This document shows, piece after piece, positions 46,612 to 56,900 of a stretch of DNA of 64,000 nucleotides. Every line of letters starts with the position of its first letter. Position 1 is the stretch's first letter. A model generated the notes under the pieces. That model did not search any database. It saw only the letters and a list, made by a program, of their open reading frames with translations, and was not told the origin of the DNA. The stretch is taken from contig NC_091665.1 of NCBI RefSeq assembly GCF_042453785.1, positions 29,250,501-29,314,500 on the forward strand. The letters are read 5' to 3'. Origin of the DNA: Malus domestica. Taxonomy: Eukaryota; Streptophyta; Magnoliopsida; Rosales; Rosaceae. Made by a program: the position numbers and the translations under genes.

Positions 46612-47871
46612 TCAATGGTGCCCCTTCTTGCCATGCTTGGTGACATGGTGTAACCATCCAAACCCTTTTAGTGCCTTGGAAAACTTGACAAGATTAGGCC
46701 TTCCCATCCCCAAATTCATCTTCCCAGCTGAGAATTTCAATGCCTGCAAGCAACACAATTGCCCATCAAACTCTTCCTCTTCACCCTCGTTGCTTTCAGC
46801 TTTCCCATCTTTCCCCTTCTTTGACTTGCTTTTTTTACCTTTCACCACTTTTAATGATTCTGTCTCATCATATGTCTCCCAAAGCATGTCCATCCCTTCT
46901 CCTCCTCCTCCTCCTCCTCCATCCACATTTTGATGCCTCTCCTCAAAAAGCTTGCATGCCAGTGTCCTTCTCCACTCTTTCTCTTTCCTCATTGATCCAA
47001 AACTTCCAAGATTTGGACTCATGTTGTAGTAACATTCTCCAACATTTGCTCCAAGGGTTTGGGGATTTAACCTGGATTCCCAAAGATTTGCTCCAAGGGT
47101 TTGGGAATTTACCCTGGATAATTTGGAATTTAACTCACCTCCATCACCCAAATAATCCTTGGATTCTCCTCTTCTCATAAACCTTTTTTCTTTTCCTTCT
47201 TGTTCTTCAACTTTCTTGGACTCTGTGCTTGGTGGTGGCTTGATCACTTCTTCCTCTTCCTTTTTGCACAAGTTTTCTGGCCAATTCTCTTCTTCTTCTA
47301 CGAATGCCTCAGCTGGGATTTCGAACTTGTCGTCGAAAACATCACTTGCAGCATCAGAAACATCAGAAGCACAATTAGCTTCATGACTAGACACATCTTC
47401 AACTTGTGCTTCAAAGAGTTGTGAGCAATTTTTCTCAGCTGGGGTCTCGTTGATTTCGAACGTGGACGTGTCAAACACAATTCTATACGCTTCGAGCTCC
47501 ACGGAAGACCGGAATTCTTCATGATCATGATCACGATCACCGCCATCACTATCATCAACTCTAAACTTGTGCAAACCTTCCAAAACAGTTTGGTACGCAG
47601 TGACAAGACAACCCAATTTGACTTTCGACGATTTGGAATCAGCAACGTCGTGTTGGACCGTTAGATAAGCAACCACAAGAAGAGCTGTGGTGATGAAAAG
47701 AGGAGACAGAAAAGAAAGGAGCTTGAGGAGGTAGGGTGAGAAAAATATGAAGTAGGAGAAGTAAAGAGGGTGCGACAAAATGCAGAAACAAAGATTGAAC
47801 AAGTCAGCGAGAAGAAGACTAGAGATTTTGATTTTCTTGGACGTGTTTGGTTGGAAAGAAAATTCTGACAT
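46612..47871 (-). CDS. Plant membrane-anchored protein of unknown function
   Basis: Single-exon frame of 419 aa from MSEFSFQPNT. The longer open frame (to 48228) was not used because its N-terminal part is low-complexity Ser/Leu translation of a GA-rich leader. Residues 18-71 hold two hydrophobic stretches (LLLADLFNLCFCILSHPLYF; FLSPLFITTALLVVAYLTV), likely a hairpin anchor. The remainder is hydrophilic and acidic, with EEEENWPENL, a KKEEEE run, two copies of NPQTLGAN/NSQTLGAN, EWRRTLACKLFEERH, a Gly run, MDMLWETYDE, a Lys-rich patch, and a conserved-looking basic tail (FSAGKMNLGMGRPNLVKF). The EWRRTLACKLFEER / MDMLWE pair reminds me of plant DUF1666-type proteins, from memory and unchecked. 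The CDS ends where a SINE-like sequence begins. Confidence 0.75.
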   Translation of the reverse strand: MSEFSFQPNTSKKIKISSLLLADLFNLCFCILSHPLYFSYFIFFSPYLLKLLSFLSPLFITTALLVVAYLTVQHDVADSKSSKVKLGCLVTAYQTVLEGLHKFRVDDSDGGDRDHDHEEFRSSVELEAYRIVFDTSTFEINETPAEKNCSQLFEAQVEDVSSHEANCASDVSDAASDVFDDKFEIPAEAFVEEEENWPENLCKKEEEEVIKPPPSTESKKVEEQEGKEKRFMRRGESKDYLGDGGELNSKLSRVNSQTLGANLWESRLNPQTLGANVGECYYNMSPNLGSFGSMRKEKEWRRTLACKLFEERHQNVDGGGGGGGEGMDMLWETYDETESLKVVKGKKSKSKKGKDGKAESNEGEEEEFDGQLCCLQALKFSAGKMNLGMGRPNLVKFSKALKGFGWLHHVTKHGKKGHH

Positions 47872-48483
47872 TTTCTTAAGAGATGAAAGAAAATTTGAGA
47901 AGGATGGATGGATGGATGGATAGTGATATGGTGAACCAGAAGGGAAAGGTTTTGTGTGGTTTGTTGGGGATAGAGAGAGAGCGAGAGAGAGAGATAGAGT
48001 GAGTGAGATTGGAAGTGAGAGCGGCGTGAGTAAAGGAAATAGACTGGGAATTAATATATGAAGATTACGAAAGTGAGAGTGATAGATTAACCAATTAAAA
48101 AGTAACTTTAGATTAATCAAAAGAAGTAAAGAAAGAAGAACATGTCTGGAAACTTTCTTTTGCTTTTCTTTCCCATCAACAACCACCCAATTATGTGTGC
48201 CGTTTGGATGTAATGCGACGGAGATCAAATTTTGTAAATCATATGACGTGGTTATTAATGATTAAATTATTATTTAAATATTAATTAACGTGCTTATTTT
48301 TTATTGATACCACATCGTATAACTTATAAAATTTGATTTTACTAACATTATTCTTTCTAATTTGGATTTACCTAACTCCCTAACTCACTCTCCCTTCTGA
48401 ATTACATTAGTGGAATCCCATCAATGAAATGTAATTACTAATTATTCACATACAAAAGTAGTTATATTGGCATGGATTACGAA

Positions 48484-48711
48484 CTCGTTTAGATGTGCTT
48501 TTAAAATGACTAATTGCATTTTTTGTGAAAATGTTTTTGAAACCAATCCTCAATAAAAATGCAAGTAAATTTTAGAAAATCACTTAAAGTGATTTCTGCA
48601 AGAAACACCAGTTATGTGCTTCTTTCATAAAGGCACTTTAAGTGCTTTTGGAACCAAAAAACATTTTATCTAAAAGCGTTTTCAATCATTTTAAAAACAC
48701 ATCCAAACGAG
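48484..48711. mobile_element. MITE with 26 bp inverted repeats, 228 bp
   Basis: The left end CTCGTTTAGATGTGCTTTTA (48484-48509) and the right end (48686-48711) are inverted repeats with two mismatches over 26 bp. Non-coding. The target duplication is unclear, so superfamily not assigned (hAT-like ends are possible). Confidence 0.82.
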
Positions 48712-50775
48712 CCCTACACTTGTGTTTACTCCAGGGTTATATTCACCTCATTGTTTGGTTGTGATTAATGCATTTTTTTTATTAAAGATTGTTTAGTTAT
48801 TTAAATTTATCGAGTGAACTAATAGTTTTGGTGACTAGTAACACTTTTAGGATGAATTGTTCAGTTAATTGATGCACATGGACGACTTAAAAATCTCCAA
48901 CTAGATTGAATTTTTTTTATTGCAAATATGGTCCTTAAATAATGATTAAGAAAATAAACAAATATGCTTGCGACATTTGTATGGTGAAAACAAATTAATC
49001 ATAACTGAGTGAACAAGAAAATGCATCAATTCAAAGGGTGGAGGCAAGTATCGTCCGGAATGTAGGATGGAGTATTTGAATTTTGTACAAAATTACATAG
49101 CTACAATAACTACTCCTTTAACTCACGACGGCCCAATAATAATTTTGGCAATGAAAACCCAGTGGATATCATCTTAAATATGAGCAGTAATTCAGATCAT
49201 GAATGGATGTAACTGCCACCCGCGGAGCCACATTACAGCCCAGGTAACCTTCGATAGAAAATAAAATTTTACTAATTTTTATTGATTTTCGAATGTAACT
49301 TACCATATATTTAGTCACTGATTCGAATTCTGTCGGTTTAATTATATAATACAGTTTACAAACCATTAACCACTTAGGGCTAAGTGTTGAATTTTATCAC
49401 AAAAGACTTTTAATAACAGATCATACATTGCATTTTATTTTTCTCAATTTTCAGATGTGAGACTTATATTCAACTGTAACAGATCATATGGTCCAGGCAT
49501 CATATATAAATGTTATTTACAGCAACTTCTATGAGAGAAGCTAAACTTCAATGGAACCTAAATTTTCGTACTAACCATTCTGAACTCCACCTTTGCTTGC
49601 ACCTTCGGATACAAAATAAATAAAAACGAAGCTTTATTAGCAACTTTGCCCTGATAATCCCAAGATATTTTTTAATGTGTTCGGAATATAGGACGGTACG
49701 TCACATGTTATTATACAATTAGATGGACACTTGAAAATATAAAATATAAAATATAAAAACTTCTCTCCAATTATAAAATGACATATGATATATCACCTTG
49801 TGTTCCGAATACACTAAAAAATTTCCCGATAACATCGGGGGAATATCGGTTAGTTATGGAATGGTCGAGTATAAGAACTCATTAAGGCTATTTAATCATT
49901 ATTACTACAGCATAATTAGCATCCTATGCACTATGTACGACTTCCTACTTCTCCACAAGTTGCACCTATCATCGCCAGCTTTTTTCTTTTTCTTTGAAAC
50001 CAAGTTACTGAAGAAGTCAATAATCGAATGGGAGACATGGGACACGATGTAAATAAAAGATGATGAAACAAATGTGTGGGAGCAACAATTAACATCCACA
50101 AAATAAAAGCAAACCTATAAGGCACAAGTAGATCGTGTTGTTGCGGTGTTTATGTTAATAATACGATGTTGCGTTAATAAATATTATACATTTGTATTAT
50201 TGTCATAAAATGTCATTGTATCAGTGTAACCATATTATGTAAGTTTTTATTTTTAAAAAGCAAGAAGAAGAACTAAAATCAAATATGTAAGGCACGAGTA
50301 AATCATGTTGTTGTGGCGTTCTATGTCAAAAGTACAATGTTGTGTGAATAAACATTATACATATTTATGTATCATGAATATAAAACGTCACTGTAAAAGT
50401 ATATCCATAACATATATGTTTTTCTTCTTAAAAGGCTAAGAAGAAGAAGAAGAAACATAAGGTGTGGATTGAGGTTAATTAGGTGCACATGGGAAGTGTA
50501 CTCATTGTCACTCGAGTACCCGCCATGCAATTGCATCCTTGGTCCCTGGCTTTTTCACACCTATATAGGACCCATCTAATTGTCTCTCGTCACTCTCCTA
50601 GCTAAAGCATGAATCAAAGGGCACCGACAGTCATTTGGCAGATTTTTTCTTTCGTATGTTTGACTACTGAATCAAGAATTCACTTGTAGGGTTTTCTACA
50701 GGTAGTGTATGAGAAGTGTGGATGCAAATTTATTTCTTCTTGATCTTGGATAAAATTGCATCTACAAAACAAATA
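48712..50775. other. Intergenic; degenerate tandem duplication
   Basis: No gene recognised. About 50106-50265 and 50277-50440 are diverged copies of one ~165 bp unit (TAAGGCACRAGTARATC, GTTGTTGYGGCGTT, AATAAAYATTATACAT). Confidence 0.55.
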
Positions 50776-51829
50776 GAGAAATTTTATTTAAACCCAACTA
50801 TCTTATCTTCAAACTCAACTTAAATATTTTTGCCATTAAATTCTCCATTTTGCCCCGGCATTATTTAGAAAGTAAAAATAAATTAAAAGAACATGAACCC
50901 ACATATCTGCCCACCACTTTTCAATGTCTTCTTCACTGACGTCGGCGTCTCTTAACCACCTCCTCTTTCGTATTATCTCCCTCCTCATTTGTCCTTCTCC
51001 CTCCTCTATTTCTCATGCTTTTCAACCATAACACCGGCATCGTAGGCCTACAAGCATAGTCGAAGCTACGTGAGGGCGAGGAGTGGTGGCCGCCCCTCTC
51101 TTAACCGGAAAACATGCCTAGGATCGCTTTGATTGAAGCTTGCACAGGTGGTGTGTCGTGGTAGTCCTTAGCTGAGAAGGAGCTCATTCCTGCAACTTCC
51201 ATGTTAGGGCGTTTAGCATACGTCGTCGAGTCTGTACAAATGGAAACCAAAAGTCGTATGTTGACGAAGGTAGTGCTTCTGCTGCCGTTCAACTACTTGA
51301 AGCTATGTTTGCCACAACTCATTCAAACAGTCGGAGACGTGAAGATCAAGAGCAAAAAGCCCAAGCACAGTGCTTGATAATGCAGAGGAGAAGCAGATTG
51401 AGAAAACCCAGGTGTAGAACCTCCTCTCTAGTTACAAGTTTCCGAGTGGTACAGAGTAGGCAATGCTGAGAAGCACAAATGTCTATGGCCGAGAAGGGAT
51501 GGCGGAGTCGTCGACGAGGAAGGCGTTGAGCCGAAGAGGGATCATTTATCTTGTATGGACAGTTCAAAGTCAAAACTTGTGGAAACTGAATGGTGTGCCA
51601 TATAAGGCGATTGTGATGCTAAAAGAATTTGAAATGAAGTTGCCATAGAGAATTGCTAGTGAATCTTCCGTGGGGTTTGTGGTGGAAGAGAACCACTAGG
51701 TGTGGAAAGAGATTTCAGTTTATTTATTTGTTTTTGCAGTTTTAATTAAAGGGTGAATTAGGAATTTTAAGAAAATATTTTTTGTATTGGGTGTGGAAAG
51801 AGGTTGAATGGGTTCCAATAAAATTTCCC
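50776..51829. mobile_element. Mutator-like non-autonomous element, 1,054 bp
   Basis: Exact 9 bp target duplication AAACAAATA (50767-50775 and 51830-51838). Inverted ends GAGAAATTTTATTTAAACCC and GGGAAATTTTATTGGAACCC (reverse complement of the right end) continue as about 80 bp of diverged inverted repeat. The interior (50930-51700) is richer in G+C than the surroundings, as in Pack-MULEs that carry pieces of host genes. I could not recognise a source gene, and frames there (for example 51463-51648) are short. Confidence 0.85.
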
Positions 51830-51838
51830 AAACAAATA

Positions 51839-52500
51839 ACATCTTAGGTCAAAGCCAAGAGTCTCACGCCCTCACGATGAATTGGGGGAGGGGGTTTTGG
51901 CCGAAGAACCTCTGATGCCAAAGTTAGAATTTTGAGGGAAAATTGTTTGAAGAATTTAGAGAATTTAGCAAGAAAATTAGAATTGAGTTTTGGAGAATGA
52001 GGGGGTTTATATAGGGGAGTGGCCGGCCACCTTGGGAAGAGATGGACCGGCCACTTGGATGTTTTGTGGGTCAGGTTCATGATTTGTGTTTAATTGGCTA
52101 ATTAATTGAATAATTAATCAATTAATTTAGCTAATTAATATAATAAAAAATGAATGATTTAGGGGTTACCTTGTGGAGAAGATATGATGAGGGATTGATG
52201 AAATAAGTTATAAATAAATACCTATTTGGGCACTTTTGACTTGATTGGAGGATGATTGTCCAATGCTCGCGCGTAGGAATCCCGGTGTGCCTCAAGGGTA
52301 ATTTTGTCATTTTTACCCAAAAATTCACGTGTCGTCTCTTGATTATTTTTGGCTCCACAAATGCCCTCATGCATGTTGGGCTGCTCGCAGAAAAGGGCAA
52401 CAGGTGTAGAGATTTTCTTGCTTTAGGAAACTTAAGTTTCCTATCTTGACATAGATTCCCTCTTTAATAGAAAATTAGATCATTTTAGAAGGGGAAAAAA
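51839..52500 (-). mobile_element. 3' LTR region of a gypsy (Tat-type) element
   Basis: Minus-strand reading shows a TATA box (CCTATATAAACC, 52003-52014), then a leader-like CTCATTCTCCAAAACTC and AACTTTGGCATCAGAGG, the pattern of R-U5 in Rosaceae gypsy LTRs. The exact ends cannot be fixed because the partner LTR lies beyond the window; boundaries are approximate. Confidence 0.45.
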
Positions 52501-52513
52501 ATTTCTCTCAAAC

Positions 52514-53194
52514 TCTATTTAAGTCCACCTTAAGTGGGTTATTAAATCAACTTTGGAGAGCGATTTATTCTACCCTACAAGAGAGAGAGAGAGAAAGAGC
52601 TTAGAGGATATTTGTTCCCCCTCCTCTAGCAGTCTTCTACATCTTGCCCGTGCAAATGACCGTCTTTCATTGCTTGCTTCATCTTCTCGCTGCTTCTAGG
52701 TAAGAAAAAATTAATTTTCTTGTCTTCCTAATTTTTGGGAAGCCTCGGGACTTGAAATTTGGCCTAACGGGGGTCAAGGATGTGAAAAAAAATAAGTAAG
52801 AGGAAGCCTCGGCACTGTTGTTGTGGGTGGTGAGTCATGAAGGCGGCTCGGCTCGACTTGGGCTGAGGGTTAGTGTGGCTGGCGTGGGCCAGCTTGGGCA
52901 ATGAGGCCTGCATGTGAAAGATGGTAGGAGATGCAGGGCCTTTGGGCTAAAAGGAAGAAATGGATAGAGGGGGCACGGGGCGTCAACCCCCATTCCTTCG
53001 GTTTGGGTTGTGAGGCCTGCGAGCCGAGAAGCTTGATTTGCCTCTTTTTTTTTTAGCTGGGCTCGAACCTATGCTTAATAGAGGGGGGGAGAGAGAGAGG
53101 TCGAGAACCTCTTTTTGAGCCGAGAGGCCTGCTGTGCCGTGCCTTTTTTTTTTTTTGAACAACCTTCTAATGAATCCCTCTTGTATCTTTGTAG
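52514..53194 (+). promoter_or_regulatory. Putative promoter and leader intron of the antisense ORF
   Basis: TATA-like CTATTTAAG at 52514; a GA-rich leader; donor TTCTAG/GTAAGAAA at 52699/52700; and acceptor TTTGTAG at 53194, 13 bp before the ATG at 53208. It reads away from the LTR TATA at about 52008, so two start regions about 0.5 kb apart would fire in opposite directions. Inference from motifs only. Confidence 0.45.
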
Positions 53195-53207
53195 AATTTA
53201 TTCAAGC

Positions 53208-55415
53208 ATGTCTTCCTCGAGCCACAAGAATGATGATGGTGTGCCGCCCTTGTATCGTCAAGGCGGGTCTTTGAGCAATGTTGGTTACTTCAAGGCTGCT
53301 CACTTTAAGATTAGTTCCGATGACTTGTTTAGAGACTTCCTCGAGGCATATTGGCATGTCATTCCGTCAAGAGTGCTTGTGAAGCGTGTTAAGATGGTAG
53401 CAGCCGTGAGCCATGTGATGGGGCTCGGAGAGCCATCAAGTTCCATCCCTACTATTTTGTGTTGGGGTTTAATTTTCCTATGCCGCGTTTCTTCCAAAAA
53501 GTGCTTTGCTCCATGAGATGTGCCCCCGCCCAATGTTCTCTGAATGTGGTCCGTGTGATGGTGGGATTCCACAATCTAAGCCAATTCTTTAACTTAGGTC
53601 TAACCGTCAATGAATTTTGGTATTTCTTTGATATAGGTCACATTGAGGGAGTCGGGTAGCTGATATCCTGCCATAAGCTTTTTGATAACTTGAGCAAGGG
53701 AGATCATGAATGAGCTAATGAGACTTTGGAGATAAGTGGAAAATGAGAGTTTGATTTTTCCCCCAAGCTAAGTGTATCAACGGTTTTTATATCCGGTAAG
53801 TAGGCTGTTTAATTTCCCGGTTGCTTTGTATTTGTTCTAAGACTTCTCTGGACATGAAGAAAATGCATGTTGCTCAAGGTATCCCCTCCGAGTACCGTCA
53901 ATGGCTTTAGCTGCTTAGTCCTCTTAGCAGGGAAAAAGGTAGGCTGCCCCTGAGAGATGAGATAAAATGAATCAAGGCTAAGGCGTTGGCTCGTCCTATC
54001 ATTGTGGTGAGGTCTACTATAAATAAATGTGGGAAAAAGAGGTCTTTTCCGCCTGCTTAAGAGACACATGTTGAGAAGAAACCTAAGACTTCTTCCACTG
54101 CTAGCGGGGGTTCACCGACTGCTCAAGAAATGCCTGCTGAAAAGAAGCCAAAAACTTCTTCTGCTGCTCGCGATGATTCACCGGTTGTTTCCAAGCTTGT
54201 GATTGACTTGAATTCCTCCAAAAGCAGGAAATATGAGACTAATGAATCTGTGCTGGTGACGTCTGTCGTTCTGAATACTACTAGCTTAATTGCTGACATG
54301 ATTGCTTAGCATAAAAGTTCCTCCGTGCATTCGGTGCCAAAGTTTATGCCAAAGCGTCATTCTGGGGGTTAAGTCTGGTTCACCTTTAGAAAGGTTTGCT
54401 ACTATAAAAAGTGACAAGGTGCCCCTGCCTGCTAAAGTGGTGCCAAAATATGTTCCCTATGCTGCTGAGACCAACTCGTCTGTTGAGAAAAAATGAGACT
54501 GTTCGTGCAGGCAGTCGTGAGAAATCTACCAAGTTTGTTTCTGGGGAAACTGCTGAGATTTGTGTGCTTTTGAAACCAGATATGCTCGAGGACATGGATG
54601 TATGTGCCAAGTTTGTTGATGGCGTCAAATGAGTTGTTGGCCTAAGTTCATTTACGAAGCATACGACCGAGTATATGAGGACTGCTCTGCTGGCTATGAT
54701 GCAGGAAACGACGATTCTGGCAGTCAAGTCTATGCTTCTTGATCAAGATGATACCAAAGCTGCCAAGGAAATGGCAAGAACTGTGGTAGCCGAAGCTTAC
54801 TCCACAGCTGAGAAAGTCAAGAAGTTGGAATCTGAGCTTGTTACTTTGAAGGGGTCTAATATTTTTGCCACCACTTCTTTACAGCTTAAGACCACTTGCC
54901 AAGAGATCGTGGATTTGAAGACTAGGCTTCACGCGATCCCAGTGAAGTATAAAAGTGTAGAGAAGAAAATTAAGTGTTATATACCTCAGATTCAAGATCT
55001 TGAGGGTGCCATCTCTGAATTCTGCTTCGCTGCTTATGCAAAGGATGAAGAACTGATCGTTACTTATAACCAAGTGATCCACTTCAAGAAGGTTGTTGAT
55101 AGGCTTGAGCCTTAAGTGTTGAAACTCCAAGGTGCTTTGAAGATCAATGATAATCTGAAGAAAGAAGTGGAGGAGCTGCAGCGGGTTCGTGCTTGTCTGC
55201 TCGAGGAGAATGAGCAATTGAAGGGTGAGAAGGCTAGGTTCGAAGCTTTGCTTACTCAGAGTCAAGCTGACTTCTACAAACTAGGTTATGTAGATCATCT
55301 CTTTGGGCAACCGTCTGACTTTGAGTTTTCTGGTAAAGACTTCGAGACCTTCTCTATTTCTCCGGAAGACATGCTCGCCTTTACTTTTGAGGCTTCTATT
55401 GGTGAAGTAGTCTGA
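53208..55415 (+). pseudogene. Antisense extra ORF of gypsy element ('putative gypsy type transposon' family)
   Basis: Begins MSSSSHKNDDG. An N-terminal globular part (VIPSRVLVKRV; then, after a one-base shift near 53460, GFNFPMPRFFQKVLCSMRCAPAQCSLNVVRVMVGF) resembles plant proteins annotated as 'putative gypsy type transposon'. Two copies of EKKPKTSS follow (about 54074-54170), and then coiled-coil regions (54780-55115 and 55116-55300: KKLESELVTLKG, LKKEVEELQRVRACLLEENEQLKGEK). Stops at about 53657, 54060, 54307 and 55113, plus frameshifts, show it is dead. It lies tail-to-tail with pol, as the antisense ORFs known from Tat-lineage Ty3/gypsy elements do. Role in the element unknown. Confidence 0.7.
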
Positions 55416-56900
55416 GAGGTTGGTGCCCAGGTTGGGGCAACTGAGGATGAAGCGTCAGATGGTACCACTGCTGAAGGCGTCGCGGCTGCTAAAGGTGTAG
55501 CGACCGAGTAGTCATGGGTTGTCCAAGCTACTGAAGAGTAGTCTTCTAGGTAGCCTTTAGGATTTTCTTTGTTTTTCCTTGTTGCTTTTGCTTTGCTTGA
55601 ACTCTTTCGGTCTTTGCTAGTTGTTTATTAATTTTGCTAGAAAATTTAATAAACTTGTTTCCTTTGCTTTTCTCCATCTTCGTTTTTTTTTTGTTCATGC
55701 CCTAACCTTTAGACTTTATAGGCTAGTGGCAGGCGTGCTGCTTTTCTATAAGCAAACAGGCCTACGTATCCTACACAGTCGTAGGTGTTGGTGTAAAACT
55801 TTTGCAATGTTGTTAGCCATAGGGTTGGTAGCCAGATGTTTTACTTATAGAAGTAGACAAGTCCGCGTAACCATTAGGTTTTTAACCTTGGCTTTCTCTA
55901 ATTTCGTAGGTTGTGTAACAAGTACCACAACACTTTAGGACTTGGTGTAGGTTGTTCCGTGCTTGGCAGTGGTGAAGCTTATCGACTACGTAGCATGTCG
56001 GTAGTGGATAAGGCTTCGTATATGCACGCTAGCTTGTTTAACCTTTCACAAGAATGTGCAGTTGCATAAGTCTACCGCGGTTTTACTGCTCGAAAGGCAA
56101 TCCGTAGGCAATCTTCCGAAAACTGTAGGCTACTTTAGTGCATTCGGTAGCAGCTTTAGGTTTCCAGGGCAGCTGTCTATAGGGTGTACTGCGTAACGTG
56201 CCCTATCCGTCTCTAAGGCCCGGTTCCCCGCAGATTAGGCCAAGAGACTTAAAATCCTTCAGTTAGCTAAGCTTTCAAATAAACCATTGTGGCTACTTCT
56301 AGGAATCCCAACGCAAGCCATCATACATTTAGTTATACTAAGGCAGCCCGGCTCATCCACGTCTGGATATTCAGAGTGTTGAGTTTATCCTTCCGTTTTG
56401 GAGAGTATACCCATATGGGAGTCAGGGAATTAGTTTACCCTCTCGCACTGGAAAGTATGGTTAGTCCCTTAGGGGGTGCAATTCCTGCGGTGAGTCCCTA
56501 GGAAGGGCGTGATCTTCATTTGAAGTGTAAGAGAGATAAGTTGTTGTAAACATGTAGTTAAGCCAAGTTGTAAATTACTTTCCTAATTGAAAAACAAGTG
56601 AAACAAACGAATAACTTAGTTGTAAAAGACTCCATAACAATTGGATAGTCATCGGTTTGCGAGGTGATGCCCGTTAAGTTGCTTGAGTCTTCAGGTCTTG
56701 ATATAGTGGGAAGTTACACATGTTATTTCATCAGGTTGTAGGCATTCCATTGCTTTTCTATCTTTTTGTCGTTCATGGTGATGAAAGTGTGATTACCTTT
56801 ACCGCATGTTTTACTGATCTTATATAAACCTTCCCATATGGGATCCATCTTTTTAGAGCCTTTTATGCGGGTAGTGATGAAGGTTTTTCTTAGGACTAGA
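55416..56900. other. Non-coding stretch between antisense ORF and pol
   Basis: No ORF supported. Long untranslated regions at this place are usual in Tat-type elements. Confidence 0.5.
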
